Shown here: piece after piece, positions 1 to 7,300 of the stretch
Position numbering within the stretch: position 1 is the first letter of the stretch
Layout of the letters: every line of letters starts with the position of its first letter
Assembly: GCF_041435215.1 (NCBI RefSeq)
Contig: NZ_CP108394.1
Span: 6,758,001-6,822,000, forward strand
Source of the DNA: Streptomyces sp. NBC_01314
GTDB taxonomy: Bacteria; Actinomycetota; Actinomycetes; Streptomycetales; Streptomycetaceae
Length of the DNA: 64,000 nt
Direction: 5' to 3'
The notes under the pieces: model-generated
Databases searched by the model: none
What the model was told of the DNA's origin: nothing
Seen by the model: only the letters and a program-made list of their open reading frames with translations
Program-made: the position numbers and the translations under genes

Positions 1-666
1 CTTGTCCACGCCGGGATGCTCGACGAGGGCCCGGCCGGCCTCGGGACCACCGGTCAGCAGGTTGATGGCGCCGTCCGGCACACCGGCCGCCCGGCACAAC
101 TCGACGAGCCGCACCGTGGTCATCGGGGTCTGTTCCGCGGGTTTGACGATCACGGTGTTCCCGCAGGCGAGGGCCGGTGCGATCTTCCAACTCGCGATCA
201 TGAGCGGGAAGTTCCACGGGGTGATCAGCGCGCACACTCCCACCGGCTCGCGCTTGGTGTACTGCAGCACGCCGGGGAAGGACAGCGGCGCCGTCTCGCC
301 GTAGATCTTGGTGACCCAGCCGGCGTAGTAGCGGAAGTGCTCGGCAGCCGCGGCGACGCTGACCGCCATGGAGATGCCGAGCGGCTGGCCCTGGTCGCGG
401 GTCTCCAACGCGGCCAGTTCCTCGGCGTTTTCCTCGATGAGGTCGCCGATGCGCCACAGGATCCGGGCGCGCCGGGCCGGGGTGAGTCCCGCCCAGTCCG
501 GGTTCTCGAGGGCGGCGCGGGCGGCCCGTACGGCCGCGTCGGCGTCCGCGGCCCCGGCCAGGGACACCTGGGCGTGGGGTTGCCCCGTCGCCGGGTCCAG
601 GGTCTCGAACTCCGCTCCGGAGGCCGCGGCTTGCCACTCGCCACCGATGAAAAGGGTGTTGGTCAC
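1..666 (-). CDS. Aldehyde dehydrogenase, N-terminal part (runs off the window)
   Basis: NAD(P)-dependent aldehyde dehydrogenase that would oxidise an aldehyde to its acid. Only the first 222 residues are present; the catalytic Cys lies beyond the window edge. Visible family signs are the start MTNTLFIGGEW, the segment GVCALITPWNFPLM and the cofactor-binding KPAEQTP. The GTG start overlaps the stop of the upstream GMC oxidoreductase gene (GTGA, 663-666), so the two are translationally coupled and probably act in sequence: alcohol to aldehyde to acid. It resembles betaine- or phenylacetaldehyde-type dehydrogenases. The substrate cannot be read from the sequence; choline/betaine and aromatic alcohols are both possible. 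Confidence 0.9.
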   Translation of the reverse strand, partial: MTNTLFIGGEWQAAASGAEFETLDPATGQPHAQVSLAGAADADAAVRAARAALENPDWAGLTPARRARILWRIGDLIEENAEELAALETRDQGQPLGISMAVSVAAAAEHFRYYAGWVTKIYGETAPLSFPGVLQYTKREPVGVCALITPWNFPLMIASWKIAPALACGNTVIVKPAEQTPMTTVRLVELCRAAGVPDGAINLLTGGPEAGRALVEHPGVDK

Positions 667-2195
667 AGCTGTGCTCCCAGGATGAAGTCGGCGCAGCGCT
701 CGCCGATCATGACGGCAGGTGCGTGGGTGTTGCCGGAGGTGACGGAGGGCATGACGGAGGCGTCCGCGACGCGCAGGCCGGCCACGCCGTGTACGCGCAG
801 CTGAGGATCGACGACCGCCATACGGTCGATGCCCATACGGCAGGTGCCCACCTGGTGGTGATAGCTGAGGAGGGTCCGCTTGATGTACGCGGCGATCTCC
901 GCGTCCGTACGCACGTACGGTCCGGGTGCGACCTCGCGGGCCCGCCAGTCGCCCAGCGACTTCTCCTCGCCGATCTCCCGCACCTGCCGCACGGCCCGCA
1001 CCATGGACGCGAGGTCCGACGGCTCGGAGAAGTAAGCGGGGTCCAGGGCGGGAGCCTGGGTGGGGTCGGCCGAGCGCAGCCACAGGCGGCCCCGGCTGAG
1101 CGGACGGATCGTCCCGGCGAGGACCGAGAAGCCGTGGCCCTCTTCCGGAACGTCCATGTCGGGCACCGGCAGTGGCAGGTGGGACATCAGCGGCTGCAGG
1201 TCCGGCACGGCCAGCGCCGGGTCGGACTTGGCGAAGTAGTGGGCCTCCAGTTTGTTGGCCGTACCCTGCGGCACCGGCCGTGCCGACTCCCACACCACCG
1301 GAGCGAGGGTGTGGTCGTGCAGGTTCGCGCCCACTCCCGGCAGGTCCGCGGTCGACTCGATCCCGAGGGCCCGCAGCTCGTCCGCCGGCCCGACACCGCT
1401 GAGCAGGAGCAGCTGGGCCGATCCGATGGCGCCGCCGGACAGGATCACGTCCCCTTCGCAGCGGACCTCCGTCGTACGGCCTTCGCGCAGCAGCTCGACG
1501 CCCTGCGCCCGGCCGTCGGCCACCAGGACGCGCGTGACCGCCGTGCCGGTCATCACCGTGAGCTGCGCGCTGTCGAGCACCGGCTCCATGAAGGCGGTCC
1601 ACGCGCTGACCCGCTTGCCGTCGCGGATGTTGCGGTGGATCAGGTTCACGCCGAGCTGGTCCTGGCCGTTGCAGTCGTCGTTGTACGCGATCCCGTAGTC
1701 CTGGCAGGCCTCGATGAAGGCGGTGGTGACCGGGTTGGGGGAGTGGTTCCGGCTGACGGGCAGCGGGCCGCCGGCCCCGTGGTAGTCCGACGCGCCGTCC
1801 TCGAAGTCCTCCGAGCGTTTGAAGTACGGCAGCACCTCGTCGTACGACCAGCCCGCGGCTCCCTGGTAGGCCCAGCTGTCGTAGTCGGCCCGGTTGCCGC
1901 GGACGTAGATCATGCCGTTGAGGGCGCTGGAGCCGCCGAGGACCTTGCCGCGCGGCCAGAACACCTGGGTGCCGGAGGCGTGCCGCTGGGGTTCGGTGGT
2001 GTACGCGTGGTCCTGCGGGGAGTTCCACAGCTCCCACAGGCGCCCGGGGTCGTGGATGGCCGGGTTGTCGTCCCGGTCGCCCATCTCGATCAGCAGGACG
2101 GTCCGGCCGGCGTCCACGAGTCTGCGCGCGAGCGCACAGCCCGCGGACCCGGCGCCCACCACGATGTGGTCGTAAACGGTGTGTGTTGCTCGCAT
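663..2195 (-). CDS. GMC-family FAD-dependent alcohol oxidoreductase
   Basis: A 510-residue flavoprotein of the glucose-methanol-choline family, resembling choline dehydrogenase BetA. It should oxidise a primary alcohol with FAD. The N-terminal FAD-binding motif VVGAGSAGCALARRL follows the start directly. The GMC signatures GKVLGGSSALNGMIYVRG and LSGGAIGSAQLLLLSGVGP are present. The C-terminal region has HHQVGTCRMG and SGNTHAPAVMIGERCAD, which contain the active-site His and Asn. I chose the ATG at 2195 because the flavin fold starts there; an open frame upstream to 2672 is non-coding in character. It overlaps the aldehyde dehydrogenase downstream. The alcohol substrate is unknown; a FeaR-like regulator beside it makes an aromatic alcohol plausible. 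Confidence 0.9.
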   Translation of the reverse strand: MRATHTVYDHIVVGAGSAGCALARRLVDAGRTVLLIEMGDRDDNPAIHDPGRLWELWNSPQDHAYTTEPQRHASGTQVFWPRGKVLGGSSALNGMIYVRGNRADYDSWAYQGAAGWSYDEVLPYFKRSEDFEDGASDYHGAGGPLPVSRNHSPNPVTTAFIEACQDYGIAYNDDCNGQDQLGVNLIHRNIRDGKRVSAWTAFMEPVLDSAQLTVMTGTAVTRVLVADGRAQGVELLREGRTTEVRCEGDVILSGGAIGSAQLLLLSGVGPADELRALGIESTADLPGVGANLHDHTLAPVVWESARPVPQGTANKLEAHYFAKSDPALAVPDLQPLMSHLPLPVPDMDVPEEGHGFSVLAGTIRPLSRGRLWLRSADPTQAPALDPAYFSEPSDLASMVRAVRQVREIGEEKSLGDWRAREVAPGPYVRTDAEIAAYIKRTLLSYHHQVGTCRMGIDRMAVVDPQLRVHGVAGLRVADASVMPSVTSGNTHAPAVMIGERCADFILGAQL

Positions 2196-2397
2196 GACGG
2201 GAGGGTCACAGACGGACGGGCCGCCCGCTTGTGCCGTCGTGCACGGGCTGTTGCGGAGGCGGGCACGAACGGCTGTGCACGGGCGGACGGCCGGCCCTGT
2301 GGCCGGGCGCACGTTGCCCTGCCGGCCCATGGGCGACGCGGCAGCTGCGGCGGGTGACCAGCCGGACCGCGCGGGGCGGACGGCTGGTTCGCGGCAG

Positions 2398-2443
2398 CAC
2401 GCGAAGAGCCAGGACCACCGAGGTGGTCCTGGCTCTTCGCGTG
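2398..2443. terminator. Perfect 22-bp hairpin upstream of the GMC gene
   Basis: Two perfectly complementary 22-base arms (2398-2419 and 2422-2443) are separated by only two bases. It lies in the 515-bp gap between the AraC gene (stop at 2711) and the GMC start (2195), both on the minus strand. It could be a second terminator for the AraC transcript, or a cruciform or attenuator in the GMC leader. There is no T-tract. The remaining 2196-2397 and 2444-2625 hold no gene that I can support. Confidence 0.5.
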
Positions 2444-2625
2444 AGTCGCATGCACCCTGGCCACCCACTCCGGCTTGCGTGATGGTGCACCGGCCCTTGC
2501 CGGGGCGGGCACGATCGGCAGATCCGCCGTTTTCGGGATGTACTACGACAGGCGGCGAAAGGGCGGCAAAACCGCGTGACCGCCGCTGAGCGCTCGCTAA
2601 GCGGCCTTGGTGAAGTCTGGTGCGG

Positions 2626-2681
2626 CACCGCGCCCCGTAAGGGGCGCGGGGAACTGCGCGACCAGCCCCCACCGGCCCGCG
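2626..2681. repeat. Dispersed intergenic repeat, copy A, with terminator hairpin
   Basis: A 9-bp stem (2626-2634 and 2639-2647, loop GTAA) is followed by the core GGGGAACTGCGCGACCAG and a tail CCCCACCGGCCCGCGG. It sits just downstream of the AraC gene stop, so it probably ends that transcript. Related copies are at about 37358, 49527, 52836, 54360 and 59553, all between genes. Confidence 0.6.
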
Positions 2682-2710
2682 GGTTCATCACCGTCCTTCC
2701 AGCGGAGCGC

Positions 2711-3676
2711 TTAGGCGCCCAGCGCCGTGCGCCCGGCCCCGCGTGCCTCGGACGGACTCATGCCGTAGGCGCTCTTGAAGGCGTGGCTGAAGTGGGCGGG
2801 GTCCGGAAAGCCCCAGCGGCTTCCGACGGTGGCGACGGGCATGGGGGCGAGCGCGGGGTTCGCGAGGTCGCGCAGGCACTCGGCGAGGCGACGCTCCCGG
2901 AGCCAGCCCGAGACCGTGTATCCCCGCTCGGCCAGCAGCTTGTAGAGGAAGCGCCGCGAGATGTGGTGGGCGGCCGCGATCCGGTCGGGGCCGAGCCCCG
3001 GGTCGGAGAGCCGCTGCTCCATGTACGTGAGGATCCGCCGGGCCAGCAGTTCCCGCCCGTCGTCCTGCTGTGTCACGTGCGCGGCGCACCGCTCCGAGAG
3101 CAGCGCGCCGACCAGGTCGATCACGCTGTCCGCGAGCCGCGGCGTGCTAAGTGCGTCCAGTTGCCGCACCTGCCCGGCCAGTCCGCGCAGGAACGGGTGC
3201 ACCACGGGCCCCAGTCCGTCGTCGCACGACACGGTGGTGGCGATCATGCGGGTCAGGTCGCGCTCGGGCAGCCGGAGCAGGACCCGCGGGAACATCAGCA
3301 CGAGTGTGCGGTACGGCTGGTCGAAGTCGAGTGTGTACGGGTGCCGGGTGTCGTAGATGGCCAGCTCGCCCGGCTTGAGCAGGGCCTGGCGGTCCGCCTG
3401 GGTCAGCATGCACTGCCCTGCCAGCTGAAGACTCACCTTGACGAAATCGGCCGGGTCGGAGGCGATGTGCCTACGGGTGTGGGCGACGCCGTGCGGATCC
3501 GCGGCCACCACGGACACCTGCACCGCGCCGAGCTGGGCGGTGTCCAAGGAGGCGCGGAAGTCGGGAACCTCGCGCGGCAGCGCTTCCAGCGGCACGAAAC
3601 TCTGGCCGACCACGTCCCGCCAGAACTCGAAGCGTCCTGCGGAGGTGTCTTCCAACGGAGTCGTCATCGAGGGCAT
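2711..3676 (-). CDS. AraC-family transcriptional regulator (FeaR-like)
   Basis: A 321-residue regulator. The first two thirds match the AraC_binding_2 type of effector domain (about residues 20-195), as in FeaR, which controls arylethylamine/arylacetaldehyde catabolism in enteric bacteria. The C-terminal ~100 residues form the double helix-turn-helix AraC DNA-binding domain: ISRRFLYKLLAERGYTVSGW, then WGFPDPAHFSHAFKSAYGMSPSE. It lies between the hpa operon and the GMC/aldehyde dehydrogenase pair, all on the same strand. A strong hairpin separates it from hpaD. A more AT-rich stretch (about 3728-3770) just upstream of the start probably carries its promoter. It most likely controls the GMC-ALDH pair; that is inference from position. 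Confidence 0.85.
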   Translation of the reverse strand: MPSMTTPLEDTSAGRFEFWRDVVGQSFVPLEALPREVPDFRASLDTAQLGAVQVSVVAADPHGVAHTRRHIASDPADFVKVSLQLAGQCMLTQADRQALLKPGELAIYDTRHPYTLDFDQPYRTLVLMFPRVLLRLPERDLTRMIATTVSCDDGLGPVVHPFLRGLAGQVRQLDALSTPRLADSVIDLVGALLSERCAAHVTQQDDGRELLARRILTYMEQRLSDPGLGPDRIAAAHHISRRFLYKLLAERGYTVSGWLRERRLAECLRDLANPALAPMPVATVGSRWGFPDPAHFSHAFKSAYGMSPSEARGAGRTALGA

Positions 3677-3801
3677 GGGTCTCCTCTGAGGGCCCTTCGG
3701 CAGGCCGGCAGGTAGGCATGCCGCCGGATACTAACTGTATTATCCGGTTTTCACAAAGTGCGACGAATGGGGTGAATGAGAAGATCCCGTGTCTGTTGAG
3801 G

Positions 3802-3854
3802 GGGCGGTGAGGGGCCCCGGAAGGGCGCGAAGCACCTCCGGGTCCCCCACCGCC
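3802..3854 (-). terminator. Terminator of the hpa operon
   Basis: An imperfect GC-rich inverted repeat starts 8 bases beyond the hpaD stop. The arm GGGCGGTGAGGGGCCCCGGA (3802-3821) faces TCCGGGTCCCCCACCGCCC (3836-3854), with a loop of about 14 bases. The position fits the end of the hpaC-hpaD transcript. Confidence 0.55.
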
Positions 3855-3861
3855 CGGAGCA

Positions 3862-4866
3862 TCAGCCGAGGCCGTCCGCACCCACCTGAACCGCGGACTC
3901 GTCGAGGACGGTGTCGGTCACGGGCCGCGGACGTCCGTCCAGGTCGAGGACGGGGACGGCCTCCTTGTACCAGGACTCGATGACGGCGTTGCCCCAGAAG
4001 TCGCGGCGGCGGTCGTCGCGCACGTTCCAACGGTACGTCTCGTGGTCCGGGTCACCGGTGTAGTAGTCCGAGGTGTAGATCTCCACGCGGTGGCCGTCGG
4101 GGTCCCGCAGGTAGAGGTAGAAGGCGTTGGAGACACCGTGCCGGCCGGGGCCACGCTCGATGTGGTGCTCCTTGTGCAGCGAGCCGAAGATGTCGGCCGC
4201 GCGCAGTACCTGGTGGGACTCGTGGGTGGCCACCCCGACGTGGTGCAGGCGCGGTCCGGCACCCCCCGTGAAGGCGACGTCATGGACGGTCTGCTTGCGG
4301 TACATCCAGGCCGCGTACAGCTCGTGCTCGTCACCCTCGATCGTTTCCGAGCAGCCGAAGCCGAGGGACTTGTAGTGGGCGTAGGCGGCCGGGATGTCGG
4401 GGGTGCAGATGTTGAAGTGGTCCAGGCGGGCGATCTCGGCGCCGTGGCGGATGTCGTAGCGCTGGATGAGGCGCTCGGCGCGCTCGATCTCGTGGAAGAA
4501 CTCCACGGGGAAGCCGAGCGGGTCGATGACCCGGACCGCGTCGCCGATTCCGTGCGTTCCCTCGCCCTTCTTCAACCGCTTGACCGGGCAGCCGAGTCCG
4601 GCGAAGAACTTCTCCGCCTTGTCGACGTCCTCCGGGGTGCGGACGCGATAGGAGATGTGGTCGAGGGCCGCCAGATCGCCCTTGCGCAGCACCAGCGAGT
4701 GGTGGGTGAGTTCGTCCGTGCCGCGCAGATACAGCGACCCGGCGTCCTCGTACTGGATGTGGAAGCCGAGCATGTCGACCCAGAACCAGCGGGCGGCACC
4801 GAGGTCGGTGACGGCCAACTGGGCGTAGGCGGACCGGACGACGTCGGGTGCGTTCGAGGCGGTCAT
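3862..4866 (-). CDS. hpaD: 3,4-dihydroxyphenylacetate 2,3-dioxygenase
   Basis: Extradiol ring-cleavage enzyme of the vicinal oxygen chelate (VOC) superfamily. It opens homoprotocatechuate to 5-carboxymethyl-2-hydroxymuconate semialdehyde. The 334-residue protein has two VOC modules (about 14-130 and 147-275) and resembles the Mn/Fe homoprotocatechuate dioxygenases of Arthrobacter and Brevibacterium, which are slightly longer. Candidate metal ligands are His150 (RLDHFNI), His208 or His209 (RLHHVGV) and Glu262 (HRVEIYTSD). Its ATG overlaps the hpaE stop (ATGA, 4863-4866), and it is the last gene of the operon before a hairpin. The full set of hpaB, hpaE and an HpaI-type aldolase beside it makes the assignment secure. 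Confidence 0.93.
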   Translation of the reverse strand: MTASNAPDVVRSAYAQLAVTDLGAARWFWVDMLGFHIQYEDAGSLYLRGTDELTHHSLVLRKGDLAALDHISYRVRTPEDVDKAEKFFAGLGCPVKRLKKGEGTHGIGDAVRVIDPLGFPVEFFHEIERAERLIQRYDIRHGAEIARLDHFNICTPDIPAAYAHYKSLGFGCSETIEGDEHELYAAWMYRKQTVHDVAFTGGAGPRLHHVGVATHESHQVLRAADIFGSLHKEHHIERGPGRHGVSNAFYLYLRDPDGHRVEIYTSDYYTGDPDHETYRWNVRDDRRRDFWGNAVIESWYKEAVPVLDLDGRPRPVTDTVLDESAVQVGADGLG

Positions 4867-6371
4867 GAGGTGGCTCCGAAGCGAGGGGTGTGCACCTCGG
4901 TGAGGGCGACGTGGACGATCTTCGATTCGGTGTAGAAGTCGATGCTGTGGGCGCCGCCCTCGCGGCCGACGCCGGAGGCCTTGACCCCACCGAACGGAGT
5001 GCGCAGGTCACGGACGTTGTGGGAGTTGATCCAGACCATGCCGGACTCGACCGCGTGCGCGATGCGGTGGCCGCGCTTGAGGTCCGAGGTCCAGACATAG
5101 GCGGCCAGACCGAACTGCGTGGCGTTCGCGAGTTCCACGGCCTCGGTCTCGTCGTCGAAGGGAGCGACGGCCACGACCGGGCCGAAGATCTCCTCCTGGA
5201 AGATACGGGCGTCGCGTTCGACGTCGGCGAAGACGGTGGGCTGGAGGTAGTTGCCGTCCGCGAGGTGCTCGGGGCGGCTGCCACCGGCGACCAGCCGGGC
5301 CTCCTTCCGGCCGATCTCCACGTAGTTCAGGACGCGCTCGTAGTGTTCGGGGTGTACCAGTGCGCCGACCTCGGTGGCCGGGTCGGAAGGCAGCCCGACG
5401 CGTACGTTCGCGGCCCGCTCCGCCAGTCGCCGGGTGAACTCCTCGTACAGCGGGCGCTCGACGAGTACGCGTGAACCTGCCGTGCAGCGCTCCCCGTTGA
5501 GGGAGAACACGCCGAACACGACCGAGTCCAGGGCGGCTTCCAGGTCGGCGTCGGCGAAGACGACGACCGGGGACTTGCCGCCCAGCTCCATCGACACCGT
5601 CTTCAGGTGCTCGGCGGAGGAGCGGATGATGTGCCGGCCCGTGTCGGAGGAGCCGGTGAAGGAGATCAGCGGCACGTCCGGGTGGTCGACGAGGGCCTGG
5701 CCGGCCTCCTCGCCGATGCCGTGGACGATGTTCACCACTCCGGCGGGCACGCCTGCCTCTTCGAAGATCTCCGGCCACAGCGACGCGGACAGCGGGGTCC
5801 ACTCGGCCGGCTTGAGGATCAGCGTGCAGCCGGACGCCAGCGCGGGTGCCAGCTTCCAGCTCTCCAGCATGAACGGGGTGTTCCAGGGAGTGATCAGCCC
5901 GGCGACCCCCACCGGTGTGCGCACCACATAGCTGAACTGGTCGTCGCCCTGCCGGAACGCCTCCTCGCCGAGGGCCACGATGACATCCGCGAAGTAGCGG
6001 AAGTTCTCGGCGGCACGCCGCGCCTGGCCGCGGGCCTGCGTGATCGGCAGCCCGGAGTCGTACGACTCGAAGGCGGCGAGCCGGTCATGACGGGCCTCGA
6101 CGGCGTCGGCAATCCGGTACAGGACACCCGCGCGTGCCCGGTTGGACAGCCCGGCCCACTCCGGGAACGCGACCCGGGCGGCCGTCACCGCCCGGTCCAC
6201 GTCGGCCGCGGAGCCACGCGCGGCCTGTGCGTAGGCCGTGTTGGAGACCGGGTCGGCGACGTCGAAGGTGCATCCGTCGGCGGCGTCGACGAGGTCACCG
6301 CCGATCCAGTGCCGGATCACGGAGGGCAGGTGCTCGGGGGTGGGGGGAAGGTGCTCCGGGGTGGCGCTCAC
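4863..6371 (-). CDS. hpaE: 5-carboxymethyl-2-hydroxymuconate semialdehyde dehydrogenase
   Basis: An aldehyde dehydrogenase of 502 residues, full length for the family. It oxidises the HpaD ring-cleavage product to 5-carboxymethyl-2-hydroxymuconate. The general base Glu is in SMELGGKSP, the nucleophile Cys in NGERCTAGSR, and the cofactor segment reads LKPAEWTP. I placed the start at the GTG at 6371, where it overlaps the preceding aldolase stop as GTGA (6368-6371). The same open frame continues upstream to 6926, but that extension is the shadow of the aldolase gene. Two short tandem EHLPPTPEHLPS-like units at the N-terminus are unusual but sit before the conserved fold. Confidence 0.92.
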   Translation of the reverse strand: MSATPEHLPPTPEHLPSVIRHWIGGDLVDAADGCTFDVADPVSNTAYAQAARGSAADVDRAVTAARVAFPEWAGLSNRARAGVLYRIADAVEARHDRLAAFESYDSGLPITQARGQARRAAENFRYFADVIVALGEEAFRQGDDQFSYVVRTPVGVAGLITPWNTPFMLESWKLAPALASGCTLILKPAEWTPLSASLWPEIFEEAGVPAGVVNIVHGIGEEAGQALVDHPDVPLISFTGSSDTGRHIIRSSAEHLKTVSMELGGKSPVVVFADADLEAALDSVVFGVFSLNGERCTAGSRVLVERPLYEEFTRRLAERAANVRVGLPSDPATEVGALVHPEHYERVLNYVEIGRKEARLVAGGSRPEHLADGNYLQPTVFADVERDARIFQEEIFGPVVAVAPFDDETEAVELANATQFGLAAYVWTSDLKRGHRIAHAVESGMVWINSHNVRDLRTPFGGVKASGVGREGGAHSIDFYTESKIVHVALTEVHTPRFGATS

Positions 6372-7300
6372 TGCGCGGCTCCGATCTGCTGGGTGAGGTC
6401 GCCGCCCTCGGCGAGGAGCGCGCGGATCTTCGACAGGCCCGCGTCGGTGGGGGAGGCGAGCGGCGGGCGGACATGGGGCGACGCGATACGTCCCTGCTGG
6501 TGCAGCACCCACTTCGCCGGCGCCGGGTTCGTCTCGACGAACAAGAGGTCGACGAGCGGGTGCAGGCGGTAGTGGAGATCGCGGGCACCGTCGAAATCGC
6601 CCGCCTCCCACAGCTCGTACATCCGAGCCACCGCGCCGGGCGCGAGGTTGGCGACGGCCGAGACGAACCCCGCACCGCCGAGCGCGAGCAGCGGCAGACA
6701 GAGCAGCTCGATGCCGGACCACACCAGCAGTGAGCGCCCGCAGGCGTGCAGCACGCGCGAGAAGTGCTCGAAGTCCTTGGTGGTCTCCTTGACGCCCACG
6801 AAGTTCTCGAAGTCGGTGAACAGCCGCTTCACCGTCTCGGGCGCGATGTCGACGGCCGTGCGCGAGGGCACGTTGTAGGCGACGATCGGCAGGTCCGGGA
6901 ACTCCCGTGCGACGGTCGCGTACCACTGGTACAGCCCCTCCTGCGTGGGGCGCGCGTAGTACGGCGTGATGACGAGCGCGGCGTCGGCGCCCAACTCGGC
7001 TGCGGCGGCGGTGAGTTCGAGGGTCTCGTCGAGCTTGTGGGATCCGGTCCCGGGCAGGAACGGGACGCGGTCGCCGATCTCCTCGACCGCCGTCCGCATC
7101 CCCGCGATCCGCTCGCCGACGCTCTGCGAGCTGGGCTCGCCGGTGGAGCCGCCCAGCGAGATGCCGTGCGAACCGGACTCCAGCTGGAAGCGGATCAGCG
7201 CGCGCAGGCTGTCGTGGTCGACGGCTCCGTCCGAGGTGAAGGGGGTGATGGCGGGAGCGATGGAGCCGCGGATGGCGGACGGGTCGCTGCGGAATTTCAT
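6368..7300 (-). CDS. hpaI: DapA-family aldolase, probable 2,4-dihydroxyhept-2-ene-1,7-dioate aldolase
   Basis: A 310-residue class I (Schiff-base) aldolase of the dihydrodipicolinate synthase family. The Schiff-base Lys is in NFVGVKETTKD, the conserved Tyr in VAYNVPSR, and SLGGSTGEPSS matches the substrate carboxylate loop. The position inside an hpa operon points to the DapA-like HpaI subgroup. That subgroup cleaves the C7 hydroxy-oxo-dioate to pyruvate and succinic semialdehyde, in place of the metal-dependent HpaI of E. coli. It overlaps both neighbours by 4 bases (7297-7300 and 6368-6371). A true lysine-pathway role is unlikely given this coupling. The family is certain; the exact substrate is inferred. 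Confidence 0.82.
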   Translation of the reverse strand: MKFRSDPSAIRGSIAPAITPFTSDGAVDHDSLRALIRFQLESGSHGISLGGSTGEPSSQSVGERIAGMRTAVEEIGDRVPFLPGTGSHKLDETLELTAAAAELGADAALVITPYYARPTQEGLYQWYATVAREFPDLPIVAYNVPSRTAVDIAPETVKRLFTDFENFVGVKETTKDFEHFSRVLHACGRSLLVWSGIELLCLPLLALGGAGFVSAVANLAPGAVARMYELWEAGDFDGARDLHYRLHPLVDLLFVETNPAPAKWVLHQQGRIASPHVRPPLASPTDAGLSKIRALLAEGGDLTQQIGAAQ

